Shown in pieces: positions 16,812 through 24,072 of a DNA stretch of 41,340 nucleotides. Position 1 is the first letter of the stretch. Each line of letters begins with the position of its first letter. The notes beneath the pieces were generated by a model that had not been told where the DNA came from, did no database searches, and saw nothing but the letters and a program-made list of their open reading frames with translations. Both the position numbers and the translations under genes were made by a program. Source of the DNA: an uncultured Bacilli bacterium (GTDB lineage: Bacteria; Bacillota_I; Bacilli_A; RF39; UBA660); contig CANQZL010000001.1 of the NCBI GenBank assembly GCA_947628325.1, positions 1 to 41,340 on the forward strand, read 5' to 3'.

Positions 16812-16840
16812 TTGACATTGTACGATAATCGTACTAAAAT
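16812..16840 (+). promoter_or_regulatory. Early lytic promoter with operator in the spacer
   Basis: TTGACA (16812-16817), 17-base spacer, TAAAAT (16835-16840). The spacer contains GTACGATAATCGTAC (16820-16834), a perfect 7-1-7 palindrome. Repressor bound here would block RNA polymerase directly. Confidence 0.85.
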
Positions 16841-16873
16841 GAAATCGTCAATAGGACAGAAGGAGGTAAAAAT

Positions 16874-17095
16874 ATGCAGACCAAATTAATACTTTTGATG
16901 AAAGAAAAACAAATCACAAATAAAGCTATGGCAGAAAAAATCGGCATAACTGAGAAACAATTTGGATTAAAACTAAGAGGGAAGTCTGATTTTAAAAGTA
17001 CAGAAATGTTTAAAATATCAAGAATATTAAAAAAACCAATTAATGAGATTTTTTTACCATCAATGTACGAAAATGGTACACTAGATGATAGCTAA
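16874..17095 (+). CDS. Cro-like HTH protein, 73 aa
   Basis: First gene of the early operon; AGGAGG precedes ATG 16874. An XRE-type helix-turn-helix (about 16-45: NKAMAEKIGITEKQFGLKLRG) fills it. The C-terminal segment INEIFLPSMYENGTLDDS is similar to the repressor linker INDFFPPIIFDNGTLVDI, so the two probably share ancestry. Expected to bind the same operators and favour the lytic path. Confidence 0.82.
   Translation: MQTKLILLMKEKQITNKAMAEKIGITEKQFGLKLRGKSDFKSTEMFKISRILKKPINEIFLPSMYENGTLDDS
17065..17079. promoter_or_regulatory. Operator-like site at the 3' end of the Cro-like gene
   Basis: GTACGAAAATGGTAC matches the palindrome at 16820-16834 at 13 of 15 positions. It lies in codons for YENGT, a segment shared with the repressor, so the match could partly be coding coincidence. 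Confidence 0.4.
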
Positions 17096-17120
17096 GGAAG
17101 AAATAAATAGGAGGTAATTT

Positions 17121-17381
17121 ATGGAAAAAGTTGTTAAATTTAATGATATTAAAAATTTAGTAATACATGATACTGGAGATAATTCAGATTTCAAGCTTAT
17201 CTTAGATAATATGTCTTTAGATTGTGAAGGTTTACAGGGATATGATATAAGTAGACGAGCAGGTGGAACTAGCACAATAACACTTTATTACAGAGTAGAA
17301 ATTGATGTAGATGTTAAGAAAATAGATATAAATCATCATATAAATAAAAAAGCTAAGGCAATGCCAAAGCTTAAGGAATAA
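17121..17381 (+). CDS. Early phage hypothetical protein, 86 aa
   Basis: Start ATG 17121 with a strong AGGAGG 6 bases before. The protein is small and strand-rich (LVIHDTG, FKLILDNMSLD, TITLYYRVEIDVDV) with a basic C-terminal tail. No family recognised. Co-directional with the Cro-like gene and 25 bases behind it, so it is part of the early operon. Confidence 0.7.
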   Translation: MEKVVKFNDIKNLVIHDTGDNSDFKLILDNMSLDCEGLQGYDISRRAGGTSTITLYYRVEIDVDVKKIDINHHINKKAKAMPKLKE

Positions 17382-17454
17382 ATTAGGATAAGAATATGTG
17401 TTATCTAATTATTTAGATGAAATTATTATTGAAATTAAGTTATAGGAGAGATAT

Positions 17455-17568
17455 ATGAAAAATAAAAATGAAAAAAAATTAATTAGCAGATTTAAAGAAA
17501 CACAAATTGTACAAAAAAATGGAAAAATAGTTGCAACAATAAAAAAAAGAAGAAAAGCTAGTGCTTAA
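17455..17568 (+). CDS. Small basic early protein, 37 aa
   Basis: ATG 17455 stands 6 bases behind TAGGAGAG. The peptide (MKNKNEKKLISRFKETQIVQ... ending KKRRKASA) is strongly basic. Its end overlaps a possible GTG start of the next gene. Short but well placed in the early operon; function unknown, nucleic-acid binding possible from charge only. Confidence 0.5.
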   Translation: MKNKNEKKLISRFKETQIVQKNGKIVATIKKRRKASA

Positions 17569-17593
17569 TCTTAAAAAATTAAGGAAAAATCCT

Positions 17594-17797
17594 ATGATAA
17601 CTAATTATTTAAAAGAATACTTTAAAGAAAATAATATAAGTCAATATGAAATAGAGAGAAGAACAAAAATAGCAAGAAGTAAAATTAACTTATCTTTAAA
17701 TGGTAAGAGGAAATTAACTGCTGATGAGTTAATGAAAATTGCAATAGCATTTGATTTAGATTTAAACAAAATAAAAGGAATCATTCAAACAAAATGA
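17594..17797 (+). CDS. XRE-family HTH regulator, 67 aa
   Basis: A single helix-turn-helix domain (NNISQYEIERRTKIARSKINLSLNGKRKLTADELMKIA) nearly fills the protein. ATG 17594 has TTAAGGA 8 bases before; a GTG at 17561 in frame would add 11 residues and overlap the previous gene. Third DNA-binding protein of the regulatory block after the repressor and the Cro-like protein. Targets unknown. Confidence 0.75.
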   Translation: MITNYLKEYFKENNISQYEIERRTKIARSKINLSLNGKRKLTADELMKIAIAFDLDLNKIKGIIQTK

Positions 17798-18037
17798 TTT
17801 CCTATAAGCTCATTACGAAGACTAAATTGTGCTAGTCCACAATTTAATCTACGAATTTAATATCTGAATTTATTGCAGATGTTGTTCCATTACCAGACAT
17901 TTTTCGCCTATTTTAATGTCGGTTTGTTCTCACTGAACTGGTTTTATAAGGAAAACAGGAAACTCATACCCCAATTTTTTACAAGATTGGTAATTGGTTT
18001 TGGATTTTAGCATTTCTAACATTTACTAGTATGTTAG
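17777..18037 (+). other. Gene-free stretch with a train of hairpins
   Basis: The 314 bases between the HTH gene and ATG 18112 hold no supported gene. Stems: 17777-17803 (GGAA-TCAT with ATGATTTCC, one bulge), 17823-17846 (TAAATTGTG/CACAATTTA), 17862-17880 (ATCTG/CAGAT), 17896-17920 (GACATT/AATGTC), 17941-17956 (GTTTT/AAAAC), 17971-17990 (CCAAT/ATTGG) and 18016-18037 (CTAACAT/ATGTTAG). Base content is less AT-rich than the neighbours. It may be a structured RNA or a replication/recombination site. Confidence 0.35.
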
Positions 18038-18111
18038 TTGCAATAACTTAACACTTACGAGTTTACTCTCTATATTAAGAAATCAAACTATTTAGGAAGG
18101 AGGGAAAAGAA

Positions 18112-18258
18112 ATGGAAGAAAAAAAAGATGATCTTACTTTAAATGTAAATTTAAATTTAACTATTTCAATTAAAGAGTTCTCAGAAATTCTTAAAGTAAT
18201 ATCTAATAACAAAGAAAAAATTCTAGAATTACTTAACAAATACATAGAAAAAAATTAA
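18112..18258 (+). CDS. Small phage protein, 48 aa
   Basis: ATG 18112 follows GGAAGGAGGG, one of the strongest ribosome sites in the region. The peptide has a beta-like N-terminus with alternating hydrophobics (DDLTLNVNLNLTISIK) and a helical C-terminus (EILKVISNNKEKILELLNKYI). No family recognised. Confidence 0.6.
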   Translation: MEEKKDDLTLNVNLNLTISIKEFSEILKVISNNKEKILELLNKYIEKN

Positions 18259-18330
18259 TAATGCAAAGTGCTGGAACACTTTAATAGCTATAGAAATTTT
18301 ATTATAAAGACAAAGCAATAGGAGGGACTT

Positions 18331-18534
18331 ATGAAAAATAGGGAAGAAATACTGAATCAAGATTATTTAACAGCTAATGATTTGAGGCAGTTGATTCCAA
18401 CTATGGGATTAGGGAATTGTTTAAATATTATTGATGAAGTAAGGGCCGAAATGGAAAAAAAAGGGTATTTTGTACCAAAGACAAAGCCTAGGATTGCTTT
18501 AACTAAAATGGTTAAGAAAAAATTAGGCTTATAA
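18331..18534 (+). CDS. Small excisionase/DUF3173-like DNA-binding protein, 67 aa
   Basis: The pattern DYLTANDLRQLIPTMGLGNC, helix, EMEKKGYFVPKTKPRIALTKM resembles small winged-helix excisionase-like proteins of Firmicute phages and conjugative elements (an N-terminal helix-turn-helix, then 'KGyfvp' wing and a C-terminal helix). Such proteins bind attachment or promoter DNA. Assignment is by pattern only. GGAGGG precedes ATG 18331. Confidence 0.6.
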   Translation: MKNREEILNQDYLTANDLRQLIPTMGLGNCLNIIDEVRAEMEKKGYFVPKTKPRIALTKMVKKKLGL

Positions 18535-18550
18535 GAAGGTGGTGATTATT

Positions 18551-18679
18551 ATGAAAAAACAAAAAAAACCCAAAAGCACTAATGAACTAAAAGTTATAGT
18601 TCACAATAAACCAACACCAGAAGAAGCGGCAGAAAAAATAAAAAAAATATGCAAAAAAATAGAAGAAATATATTCATGA
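18551..18679 (+). CDS. Small lysine-rich phage protein, 42 aa
   Basis: ATG 18551 follows AAGGTGGTGATTATT, 16 bases after the previous stop. The sequence (MKKQKKPKSTNELKVIVHNK ... EEAAEKIKKICKKIEEIYS) has a basic N-terminus and an amphipathic C-terminal helix, the layout of a widespread class of small phage proteins whose role is unknown. Confidence 0.6.
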   Translation: MKKQKKPKSTNELKVIVHNKPTPEEAAEKIKKICKKIEEIYS

Positions 18680-18695
18680 TAGGAGGAATACTTTT

Positions 18696-18863
18696 ATGCA
18701 AATAACAAAAATTAAAGAAACAACTATGAATTTATTATCAGTAGTTGTCTTATACTCATTAATTATTTTTGGAGTTGTTTTAATAAATGCCAGATTAGGG
18801 CAAATTAATGAACAAAAAAGTGCTGATGTACCCGAAATACAACCAGCACAAATCAATCATTAA
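18696..18863 (+). CDS. Small single-helix membrane protein, 55 aa
   Basis: ATG 18696 follows AGGAGG. One membrane helix (about 12-30, NLLSVVVLYSLIIFGVVLI) separates a basic N-terminus from a polar C-terminus. Function unknown; small membrane proteins in early operons often act on host functions, but nothing here shows that. Confidence 0.6.
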   Translation: MQITKIKETTMNLLSVVVLYSLIIFGVVLINARLGQINEQKSADVPEIQPAQINH

Positions 18864-18926
18864 TTTAAAAAAATTAACAATATAATTGTACAAAAAATTA
18901 ATGATTTTGTCAAATCGAGGAAAGAA

Positions 18927-19529
18927 ATGAAATTAACAAATAAAAATAGTTTCATTTTATATGCTGATCAATATGCTTCCGTTAAAAAACTTTCTGTTGA
19001 ACAGAGAGGAGAATTACTCACTTCATTATACGAGTATAGTATCTTCGGCAAAATATTAGAAACAGATGATCTTGCGTTAGATTTGGTTTTTACGATGTTT
19101 AAAGAAACTTTGGACAGAGACAAAGAAAAATACATCGCTAAATGTGAGGCAAATAAACGTAATGGTTCTTTAGGTGGAAGGCCGCCTAAAATTTCTGTTG
19201 ACTTAAAACCGAATGGTTTTTTTGAAAACCGAGATAAACCCAAAAAAGCCGATAGTGATAGTGATAATGATAGTGATAGTGATAATGATAGTGATAGTGA
19301 TAGTAATAAAAAAGAAAATATAAAAAAGAAAAAATTTATTAAACCATCTTTTGAAGAAATTAAAAATTATTGCCTTGAAAGGCAAAACAATATAGACGTA
19401 CGTGTTTTTTTAGATTATTACGAGTCCAATGGTTGGAAAGTTGGCAAAAATCCTATGAAAGATTGGAAAGCCACCATTAGAAATTGGGAGAGGAATGATC
19501 GAAAGAAAAAAAATAATTCATTTTTTTAA
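18927..19529 (+). CDS. Phage replication-type protein (DUF6291/replisome organiser-like), 200 aa
   Basis: N-terminal part SFILYADQYASVKKLSVEQRGELLTSLYEYS and GSLGGRPPK are typical of DUF6291-like proteins common in Firmicute prophage replication modules. The C-terminal part (KPSFEEIKNYCLERQ ... FLDYYESNGWKVGKNPMKDW, IRNWERN) is the DnaD-like tail seen in replisome organisers. A Ser-Asp-Asn repeat (about 109-126) links the two halves. Likely role: origin binding or helicase loading, with the next gene as loader. Confidence 0.75.
   Translation: MKLTNKNSFILYADQYASVKKLSVEQRGELLTSLYEYSIFGKILETDDLALDLVFTMFKETLDRDKEKYIAKCEANKRNGSLGGRPPKISVDLKPNGFFENRDKPKKADSDSDNDSDSDNDSDSDSNKKENIKKKKFIKPSFEEIKNYCLERQNNIDVRVFLDYYESNGWKVGKNPMKDWKATIRNWERNDRKKKNNSFF
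19251..19304 (+). repeat. In-frame 18-bp tandem repeat (three units)
   Basis: GATAGTGATAGTGATAAT occurs twice exactly, then a third unit ends in AGT. It encodes the DSDSDN repeat inside the 200-aa replication-type protein. Units are multiples of 3, so slippage would change linker length without breaking the frame. Confidence 0.9.
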
Positions 19530-19538
19530 GAGGTGAAA

Positions 19539-20102
19539 ATGACAAGAGAAGAAGTTAAAAATTTATTAAATAAAATCAAAATTTATCGTTCTTATTTCGG
19601 TTTTGAATTTGCAGATAGCAAAGAAAGAAAAGATATGTTTATCGATGAATGGTTTAATAAATTAGCTCCTTACGACGCAGAAGATATTGACAAGAATCTA
19701 GAAAAATTTTTAATGGATGAAGAAAACATTGGAAAGAATCCCGACGTGTATCAGCTTATAAAAAGAACTTTAAAAAGTAAAGATAAAAAAATAAAAGGAA
19801 GAATTTATTCTAGATGTATGTTTTGCGGGAAAGAGATTGATTATGTTTATGACAAACATGAAAAAAGATGTCGCTCTGTAAAATATATATCGCGAATGTG
19901 TAGTAAATATTTAGATAAAAAAGTAGATGAAGAAGAACTTTATCAAATGGAAGAAAGGACCTTTAAGAAGAGATATATCTTAACACTTGAAAAATTATTA
20001 CCAAATGTAAAAGAATATAGCCCTTTAGAGGCAAGGTGTATAGAAAATGTTATAGAAACTTATTACGGTAGAGAACCAAGATATTCTTTGAAGGAGATTT
20101 AA
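19539..20102 (+). CDS. Helicase-loader-like phage protein with zinc-finger motif, 187 aa
   Basis: The helical N-terminal domain (EEVKNLLNKIKIYRSYFG ... DEWFNKLAPYDAEDIDKNLEKFL ... NPDVYQLIK) is like the G39P-type replicative helicase loader/inhibitor domain. It is followed by CMFCGKEIDYVYDKHEKRC, a probable zinc-binding knuckle, and a helical tail. ATG 19539 is chosen behind AGAGGTG; GTG 19533 lies within that site. Follows the replisome-organiser-like gene, which supports the role. Assignment moderate. Confidence 0.65.
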   Translation: MTREEVKNLLNKIKIYRSYFGFEFADSKERKDMFIDEWFNKLAPYDAEDIDKNLEKFLMDEENIGKNPDVYQLIKRTLKSKDKKIKGRIYSRCMFCGKEIDYVYDKHEKRCRSVKYISRMCSKYLDKKVDEEELYQMEERTFKKRYILTLEKLLPNVKEYSPLEARCIENVIETYYGREPRYSLKEI

Positions 20103-20285
20103 ATGGAGAAGAAAAAATTTAAAGAAATATTAAAAAAAGAAAAACCAGAAAATATAATTTCAGATTATATGAAATGCAATATTTATTTAACTGATAAACA
20201 GTTAAAAACAGTAATCGATGAAAAGAATAAAGACGCGAAAAACGAAGGCCATGGAGCTGTATGTTTTGATTATAGGAAGGGATAA
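20103..20285 (+). CDS. Small phage protein, 60 aa
   Basis: The ATG directly follows the previous stop codon, with GGAG just upstream, suggesting coupling. Lys/Glu-rich protein with no recognised domain. Confidence 0.6.
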   Translation: MEKKKFKEILKKEKPENIISDYMKCNIYLTDKQLKTVIDEKNKDAKNEGHGAVCFDYRKG

Positions 20286-20288
20286 AAT

Positions 20289-20840
20289 ATGATAATAGTA
20301 AGTAAAAAGAAATACGATAATGACATCGCTGATAAAAACGCAGAAATTCAAGGATTAAAAAATAAAATTACAAAAGCAGATAATGAAAGAAAAATATTAG
20401 ATGGACAAATTAGTGATTTAAATAAGAAACTCATATCAAGTGAATATAATCTAACTCAATCTAAAGAAACCAATAAAGGATTAAAAGCGAATATAGAAGC
20501 TTTAAATGCTGCAATTAAAAAATTACAAACAAATGCTAAAATATCCAAATCATTATCAGCTAAACATGCAAAAGATAAGAAGAGATTTATTGATAATTTA
20601 ATTAAAGAAAAAAGAGAATTATTAACAAAAAATGATAATTTAAATAAAAAAATAGTAGATTTAGAAGCTAAGAATATAGAAGCAGAAAAACTTAAACAAG
20701 ATGCTATTAATAAAACATTAGAGTTATCTAAAGAATTGGATAAAATCAAAAATAAACCAACAGCAGTAGATGCTAAATTATATTCAGAAACTAAAAAAGA
20801 AACTTCCAAATATATAGGTTCTTCTAAAAGGAAGAAATAA
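20289..20840 (+). CDS. Coiled-coil phage protein, 183 aa
   Basis: Residues about 15-150 form a nearly continuous heptad-rich helix (AEIQGLKNKITKADNERK, DLNKKLISSEYNLTQSKE, LLTKNDNLNKKIVDLEAKN). A short basic tail KYIGSSKRKK ends it. No enzymatic motif. AGGAAGGGAT precedes ATG 20289. Probably a structural or scaffold partner in the replication module; function unknown. Confidence 0.7.
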   Translation: MIIVSKKKYDNDIADKNAEIQGLKNKITKADNERKILDGQISDLNKKLISSEYNLTQSKETNKGLKANIEALNAAIKKLQTNAKISKSLSAKHAKDKKRFIDNLIKEKRELLTKNDNLNKKIVDLEAKNIEAEKLKQDAINKTLELSKELDKIKNKPTAVDAKLYSETKKETSKYIGSSKRKK

Positions 20841-20841
20841 A

Positions 20842-21090
20842 ATGGGAAAAATTTTTAAGATAAGAAATTTTGATGATCAGATACTAAGAAAATGTGGATA
20901 TAAAAGAAATCAAAATGGTTATTCAAAACAATTAAAAAATAGAAAATTTCTTTTTTTAGATATTCAGTATATAGATGGCATTGTAATGAAAACAAAGATG
21001 GAAAACAATCAATTTATATTTATTGCAGCTAATGAAAGAGACGTAAAAGATTTAATAAAATATAAACTTGTAAGAGAAATAAAAAAATAG
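20842..21090 (+). CDS. Small phage protein, 82 aa
   Basis: Starts 1 base after the previous stop, with AGGAAG upstream. Basic N-terminus (LRKCGYKRNQNGYSKQLKN) and strand-rich middle (FLFLDIQYIDGIVM, QFIFIAANERDV). No family recognised. It ends a gene block: a hairpin without a T run (21133-21155) follows. Confidence 0.65.
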   Translation: MGKIFKIRNFDDQILRKCGYKRNQNGYSKQLKNRKFLFLDIQYIDGIVMKTKMENNQFIFIAANERDVKDLIKYKLVREIKK

Positions 21091-21132
21091 TCTAAAAATT
21101 ATAAAAACTATTTTATAAAAAAAATATCAAAT

Positions 21133-21155
21133 AAGCCTAGAAAAACACTAGGCTT
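21133..21155 (+). other. Hairpin between early genes
   Basis: AAGCCTAG/CTAGGCTT 8-bp stem with a 7-base loop. No T run follows on the plus strand, so it is more likely a processing or pausing element than a terminator. Confidence 0.4.
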
Positions 21156-21222
21156 AATGATAATTAACATAATGCAACAAAAGTATAAGGTAATGTTGCA
21201 ATCAAAAAGAAAGAAGAATTAT

Positions 21223-22080
21223 ATGAAAGTAGATGAATTTAAAGACAATATAAATAAATTTTTATTAGATTTACAAGATGATGAATTATCTATTCAATCG
21301 ATAAATATTTATAAACATTGTCTTAATCAATTTTTGAATTACCTAGAAGAAAAAAAATTATCTACTTTCAATAAATCTAATCTTATTAATTATCGAGAAT
21401 TTTTAATAAGTAAGTATAAAATATCTACGACAAATATGTATATTGTTATTATTAATAAATATTTAATTTATTTAAAAAAAGATGATCTTAAAGTAAAACA
21501 ATTAAAACAACAAAGAAAACAATCTGTAGAAAATATTCCAGACAGTAAAGATTACAAAAGAATGCTTAGAATTGCTAAAAATAAAAATTATTTAGATGTT
21601 TATTATATAATGTTAATTTTCGGTTATTCTGGAATAAGAGTATCAGAGTTATCTTATGTAACAGTTGAATCGTTGAAAAAATCAAAAAGTGAAAAATGTA
21701 TTTTAATTTTTAGTAAAGGTAAGTATAAAGAAATTATTATACCAAAGTGGTTAAGACGTGAATTATTAAATTATGCTAAATCAATAGGCATCACATCTGG
21801 GTATATCTTTCATCAAAAGAATAATGTTAAAAAGCCATTACATCGTTCAACCATTTGGCGAAAAATTCAGAAAATATGTGGATTAGCAAGAATAGACAAG
21901 AGAAAAGGACATCCACATGCATTAAGGCATTTATTTGGAAAGAATTATTTAAAATATGTTAACAATGATTATCAACAAGTAGCTGATGCAATGGGTCACA
22001 ATAGCACAAAGACATCAGAAATTTATACACAATTGTCTAGAGAAGAAAAAGCAGAAAAAATAGATAAATTTAAATACTAA
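21223..22080 (+). CDS. Second tyrosine recombinase (XerD-like), 285 aa
   Basis: N-terminal SAM-like domain from about 3 to 90, then a catalytic domain with all core residues: Arg in FGYSGIRVSELS, Lys in FSKGKYKEIIIP, HPHALRHLFG (His-x-x-Arg), MGHNSTKTSEIYTQLS (His, Tyr). The start is uncertain: the frame opens at ATG 21157, but MKVDEF at 21223 fits the domain start and has AAGAAG upstream. It lies in the replication module, away from the attachment site, so a role in dimer resolution or another recombination step is more likely than integration. Confidence 0.85.
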   Translation: MKVDEFKDNINKFLLDLQDDELSIQSINIYKHCLNQFLNYLEEKKLSTFNKSNLINYREFLISKYKISTTNMYIVIINKYLIYLKKDDLKVKQLKQQRKQSVENIPDSKDYKRMLRIAKNKNYLDVYYIMLIFGYSGIRVSELSYVTVESLKKSKSEKCILIFSKGKYKEIIIPKWLRRELLNYAKSIGITSGYIFHQKNNVKKPLHRSTIWRKIQKICGLARIDKRKGHPHALRHLFGKNYLKYVNNDYQQVADAMGHNSTKTSEIYTQLSREEKAEKIDKFKY

Positions 22081-22092
22081 GGAGATGAGATT

Positions 22093-22233
22093 ATGGATGT
22101 AGGGACTTTTTTAACAATTGTAATTGTTATATCAGCAGTTCTTTATATTTTTAACAGAGTCATGTATTACTTTGAATACGTGAAACCAAAACACGCTAAA
22201 AAAGAGGATTATTATGAAAATAGAAAAGACTAA
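22093..22233 (+). CDS. Small single-helix membrane protein, 46 aa
   Basis: ATG 22093 follows GGAGATGAGATT, 12 bases behind the recombinase stop. One N-terminal helix (TFLTIVIVISAVLYIF, about 5-20) and a charged C-terminus (KPKHAKKEDYYENRKD). Function unknown. Confidence 0.6.
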   Translation: MDVGTFLTIVIVISAVLYIFNRVMYYFEYVKPKHAKKEDYYENRKD

Positions 22234-22297
22234 TTTTAATATATCAGATTTTATAAAAAATGATTATAAGGAGGAAAAAACATGGGTAAAATTATAG
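22214..22297 (+). CDS. Possible overlapping small protein, 27 aa
   Basis: ATG 22214 behind AAGAGGATTATT opens a 27-codon frame (MKIEKTNFNISDFIKNDYKE...) that overlaps both neighbours. Its position could couple translation of the 205-aa gene. Too short to be sure. Confidence 0.3.
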   Translation: MKIEKTNFNISDFIKNDYKEEKTWVKL

Positions 22298-22899
22298 CAG
22301 GTGATGGCGTAGGGGATATATTTCAAAAAATGAGTGAAGGTAATCCAATGGCATTAACGACTTGTTTTGAAATAATGAAATCCCAAAATATTGATTATGC
22401 GAATTTCTTTCCTTTATTTACATCATTAGATATGATGGGATTGTATGGTGACAAATTATATAAGTTGTGGAATCAATGTTGTAGTAGAAACATAAAAGAA
22501 GTATTGGATGTTATAGAGTATTTCTTATGTGGAGAAATTTCAAAATCAGATATAGAGTATAAAATTAATACTGGTGAAAGTTTTAAAGATTTAATAGAGG
22601 AAGCGAATAATAAAAGTATAGAATATAGCATTAGTATTGTTGGTGAATTAATAGTCATGGATAAAAAGAAACAAACTGTTAGATCGGTTGAAGTACCAAT
22701 CATTCAAAGACTTTTTAATGGAAAACAACAACTTATTTCTTTTTTAGAAAATAAAATAAAAGAACGTATGGATACTATTAAAATTAATAAAGTAGAACAT
22801 ATAGAAGAAATTGATAGTGCTTTAACGCGAAGATTAGCTGAATTAACTGCCTATCAAGAAGTATTAAATTTTGTTAATAAGAGTGATAAAGATGAGTGA
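22282..22899 (+). CDS. Phage hypothetical protein, 205 aa
   Basis: ATG 22282 follows AAGGAGG. Mostly helical. An N-terminal conserved-looking stretch (GDGVGDIFQKMSEGNPMA, FFPLFTSLDMMGLYG) and a charged helical C-terminus (QQLISFLENKIKERMDTIKI) are visible. No enzyme motif or known domain recognised. Its last codons overlap the next gene (ATGAGTGA), indicating coupling. Confidence 0.7.
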   Translation: MGKIIAGDGVGDIFQKMSEGNPMALTTCFEIMKSQNIDYANFFPLFTSLDMMGLYGDKLYKLWNQCCSRNIKEVLDVIEYFLCGEISKSDIEYKINTGESFKDLIEEANNKSIEYSISIVGELIVMDKKKQTVRSVEVPIIQRLFNGKQQLISFLENKIKERMDTIKINKVEHIEEIDSALTRRLAELTAYQEVLNFVNKSDKDE

Positions 22900-23233
22900 A
22901 AAAGAATTAAATGAAATTATTGATATAATTGCTAGGATAGATGTTAATAATGAAACTGAAGCAATAGCAAAAGAAGAATTAATGAGTTATGCTGAACAAT
23001 TACAACAAGAAAATAAAGAATTAAAAAAATTTTTATGCAAAAGAAATGATTGTGCAGGTCGTTTAAAAAAAAATAATAAACTAACTGATAGCGAAGTTTT
23101 AGTTGAATTTGATAAGTGGCTCGAAAGTCAAAAGAAAGAATTGGATATAGTAAATCCATTTGATAGATGTAAATTATTAACTATTTGCAAACATTTAAAT
23201 AAGTTGCAAGAATTGAAAGGAACTAAGAAATAA
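22892..23233 (+). CDS. Phage hypothetical protein, 113 aa
   Basis: Start at ATG 22892 overlapping the previous stop; an earlier in-frame start at 22871 would overlap more and has no better site. N-terminal coiled coil (EELMSYAEQLQQENKELKKF) and a small helical C-terminal part (CKLLTICKHLNKLQEL). Unknown function. Confidence 0.65.
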   Translation: MSEKELNEIIDIIARIDVNNETEAIAKEELMSYAEQLQQENKELKKFLCKRNDCAGRLKKNNKLTDSEVLVEFDKWLESQKKELDIVNPFDRCKLLTICKHLNKLQELKGTKK

Positions 23234-23511
23234 TGACAATAAAAGATTTATCAGAGCTTTTAAATTATGTAATGAAAAATAATTCTTGGGAAAAAAGTAG
23301 TACTCTTATGAAAGGTCGTAAAGCACCAAAATATCTCGATTTTAAAATATGGTTTACATTAGATACACGAGATGGAATAATCTTTTATTTTAAAACAAGA
23401 CATGCTGGACGTGATAAATCTTTTAGAGTTGAAGATAAAAAAGATTTAAAAAAAGTTTATGAATGGCTTGATGAAATAATTATAAAAGAATGGAATGATA
23501 ATAATGAATAA
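23233..23511 (+). CDS. Phage hypothetical protein, 92 aa
   Basis: Overlaps the previous stop by TAATG. Alpha/beta pattern with a central hairpin (YLDFKIWFTLDTRDGIIFYF) and a C-terminal helix (DLKKVYEWLDEIIIKEW). No family recognised; part of a string of overlapping small genes. Confidence 0.65.
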   Translation: MTIKDLSELLNYVMKNNSWEKSSTLMKGRKAPKYLDFKIWFTLDTRDGIIFYFKTRHAGRDKSFRVEDKKDLKKVYEWLDEIIIKEWNDNNE

Positions 23512-23749
23512 AGACATTAAACTCGAAGATTTAAATTATGGGAAAACACAAGATGATGACGAGTTTGTTGTTTACCATGAACTCGGGAGGAAATCTGTAA
23601 GAAAAGAAATAACTTTTGTTAAAAATAAAAATGTAGTAGAATTATTACCTAAAATAGATGGTAATCATCATTATTTTACTAGACTTACTATGGAAGAATT
23701 ACAAGCAATACATAATAAATGTAAAGAATTAGGAATGTTAGATGAGTGA
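23504..23749 (+). CDS. Phage hypothetical protein, 81 aa
   Basis: ATG 23504 is chosen over ATG 23495 by distance to the weak GAATGG site; both overlap the previous gene. Small strand-rich protein ending in a helix (LTMEELQAIHNKCKELGML). Unknown function. Confidence 0.6.
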   Translation: MNKDIKLEDLNYGKTQDDDEFVVYHELGRKSVRKEITFVKNKNVVELLPKIDGNHHYFTRLTMEELQAIHNKCKELGMLDE

Positions 23750-24053
23750 AAAATTAAGAAAAAAATTAGCTATTGATGAATATTTACAACTAATAAAAGA
23801 AGATAAAAATTTAAATATGGCTTACACTTCATTATCACAATATATGAACTCATTAGAACACCAATTAGAAGAAAAAGACAAAGTTATTGATGAAATAGAA
23901 AAAAGGTGTAACCAAGAAATAAGTTCAGCTATGATTCAATATGAAAGACATAAAAGAAATGACACGTGGCAATACATAATTGCACATAAAAGGATTTTAG
24001 AAATATTAGAAAAAATCGAAATAAAAAATAAAAATTACAAAAATGACAATTAA
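23742..24053 (+). CDS. Phage hypothetical coiled-coil protein, 103 aa
   Basis: Starts inside the previous stop (ATGAGTGA). Helical throughout with a heptad stretch (YMNSLEHQLEEKDKVIDEIE). No known domain. Confidence 0.6.
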   Translation: MSEKLRKKLAIDEYLQLIKEDKNLNMAYTSLSQYMNSLEHQLEEKDKVIDEIEKRCNQEISSAMIQYERHKRNDTWQYIIAHKRILEILEKIEIKNKNYKNDN

Positions 24054-24072
24054 AAAAATAAAAGGTGGTTAT

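Noticed and set aside
17879..18010. 43-codon frame and a neighbouring hydrophobic frame (NWFWILAFLTFTSMLVAIT) in the hairpin block
   Set aside because: No ribosome site for the first and no start codon for the second; they lie in different frames. At most a decayed membrane-protein gene.
19251..19304. CRISPR-like regular repeats
   Set aside because: Contiguous 18-bp units without spacers inside a coding frame. No CRISPR array seen elsewhere in the window.
18968..19385. Minus-strand frames opposite the 200-aa replication-type gene
   Set aside because: They mirror the plus-strand gene, including its Ser-Asp repeat, and have no initiation signals.
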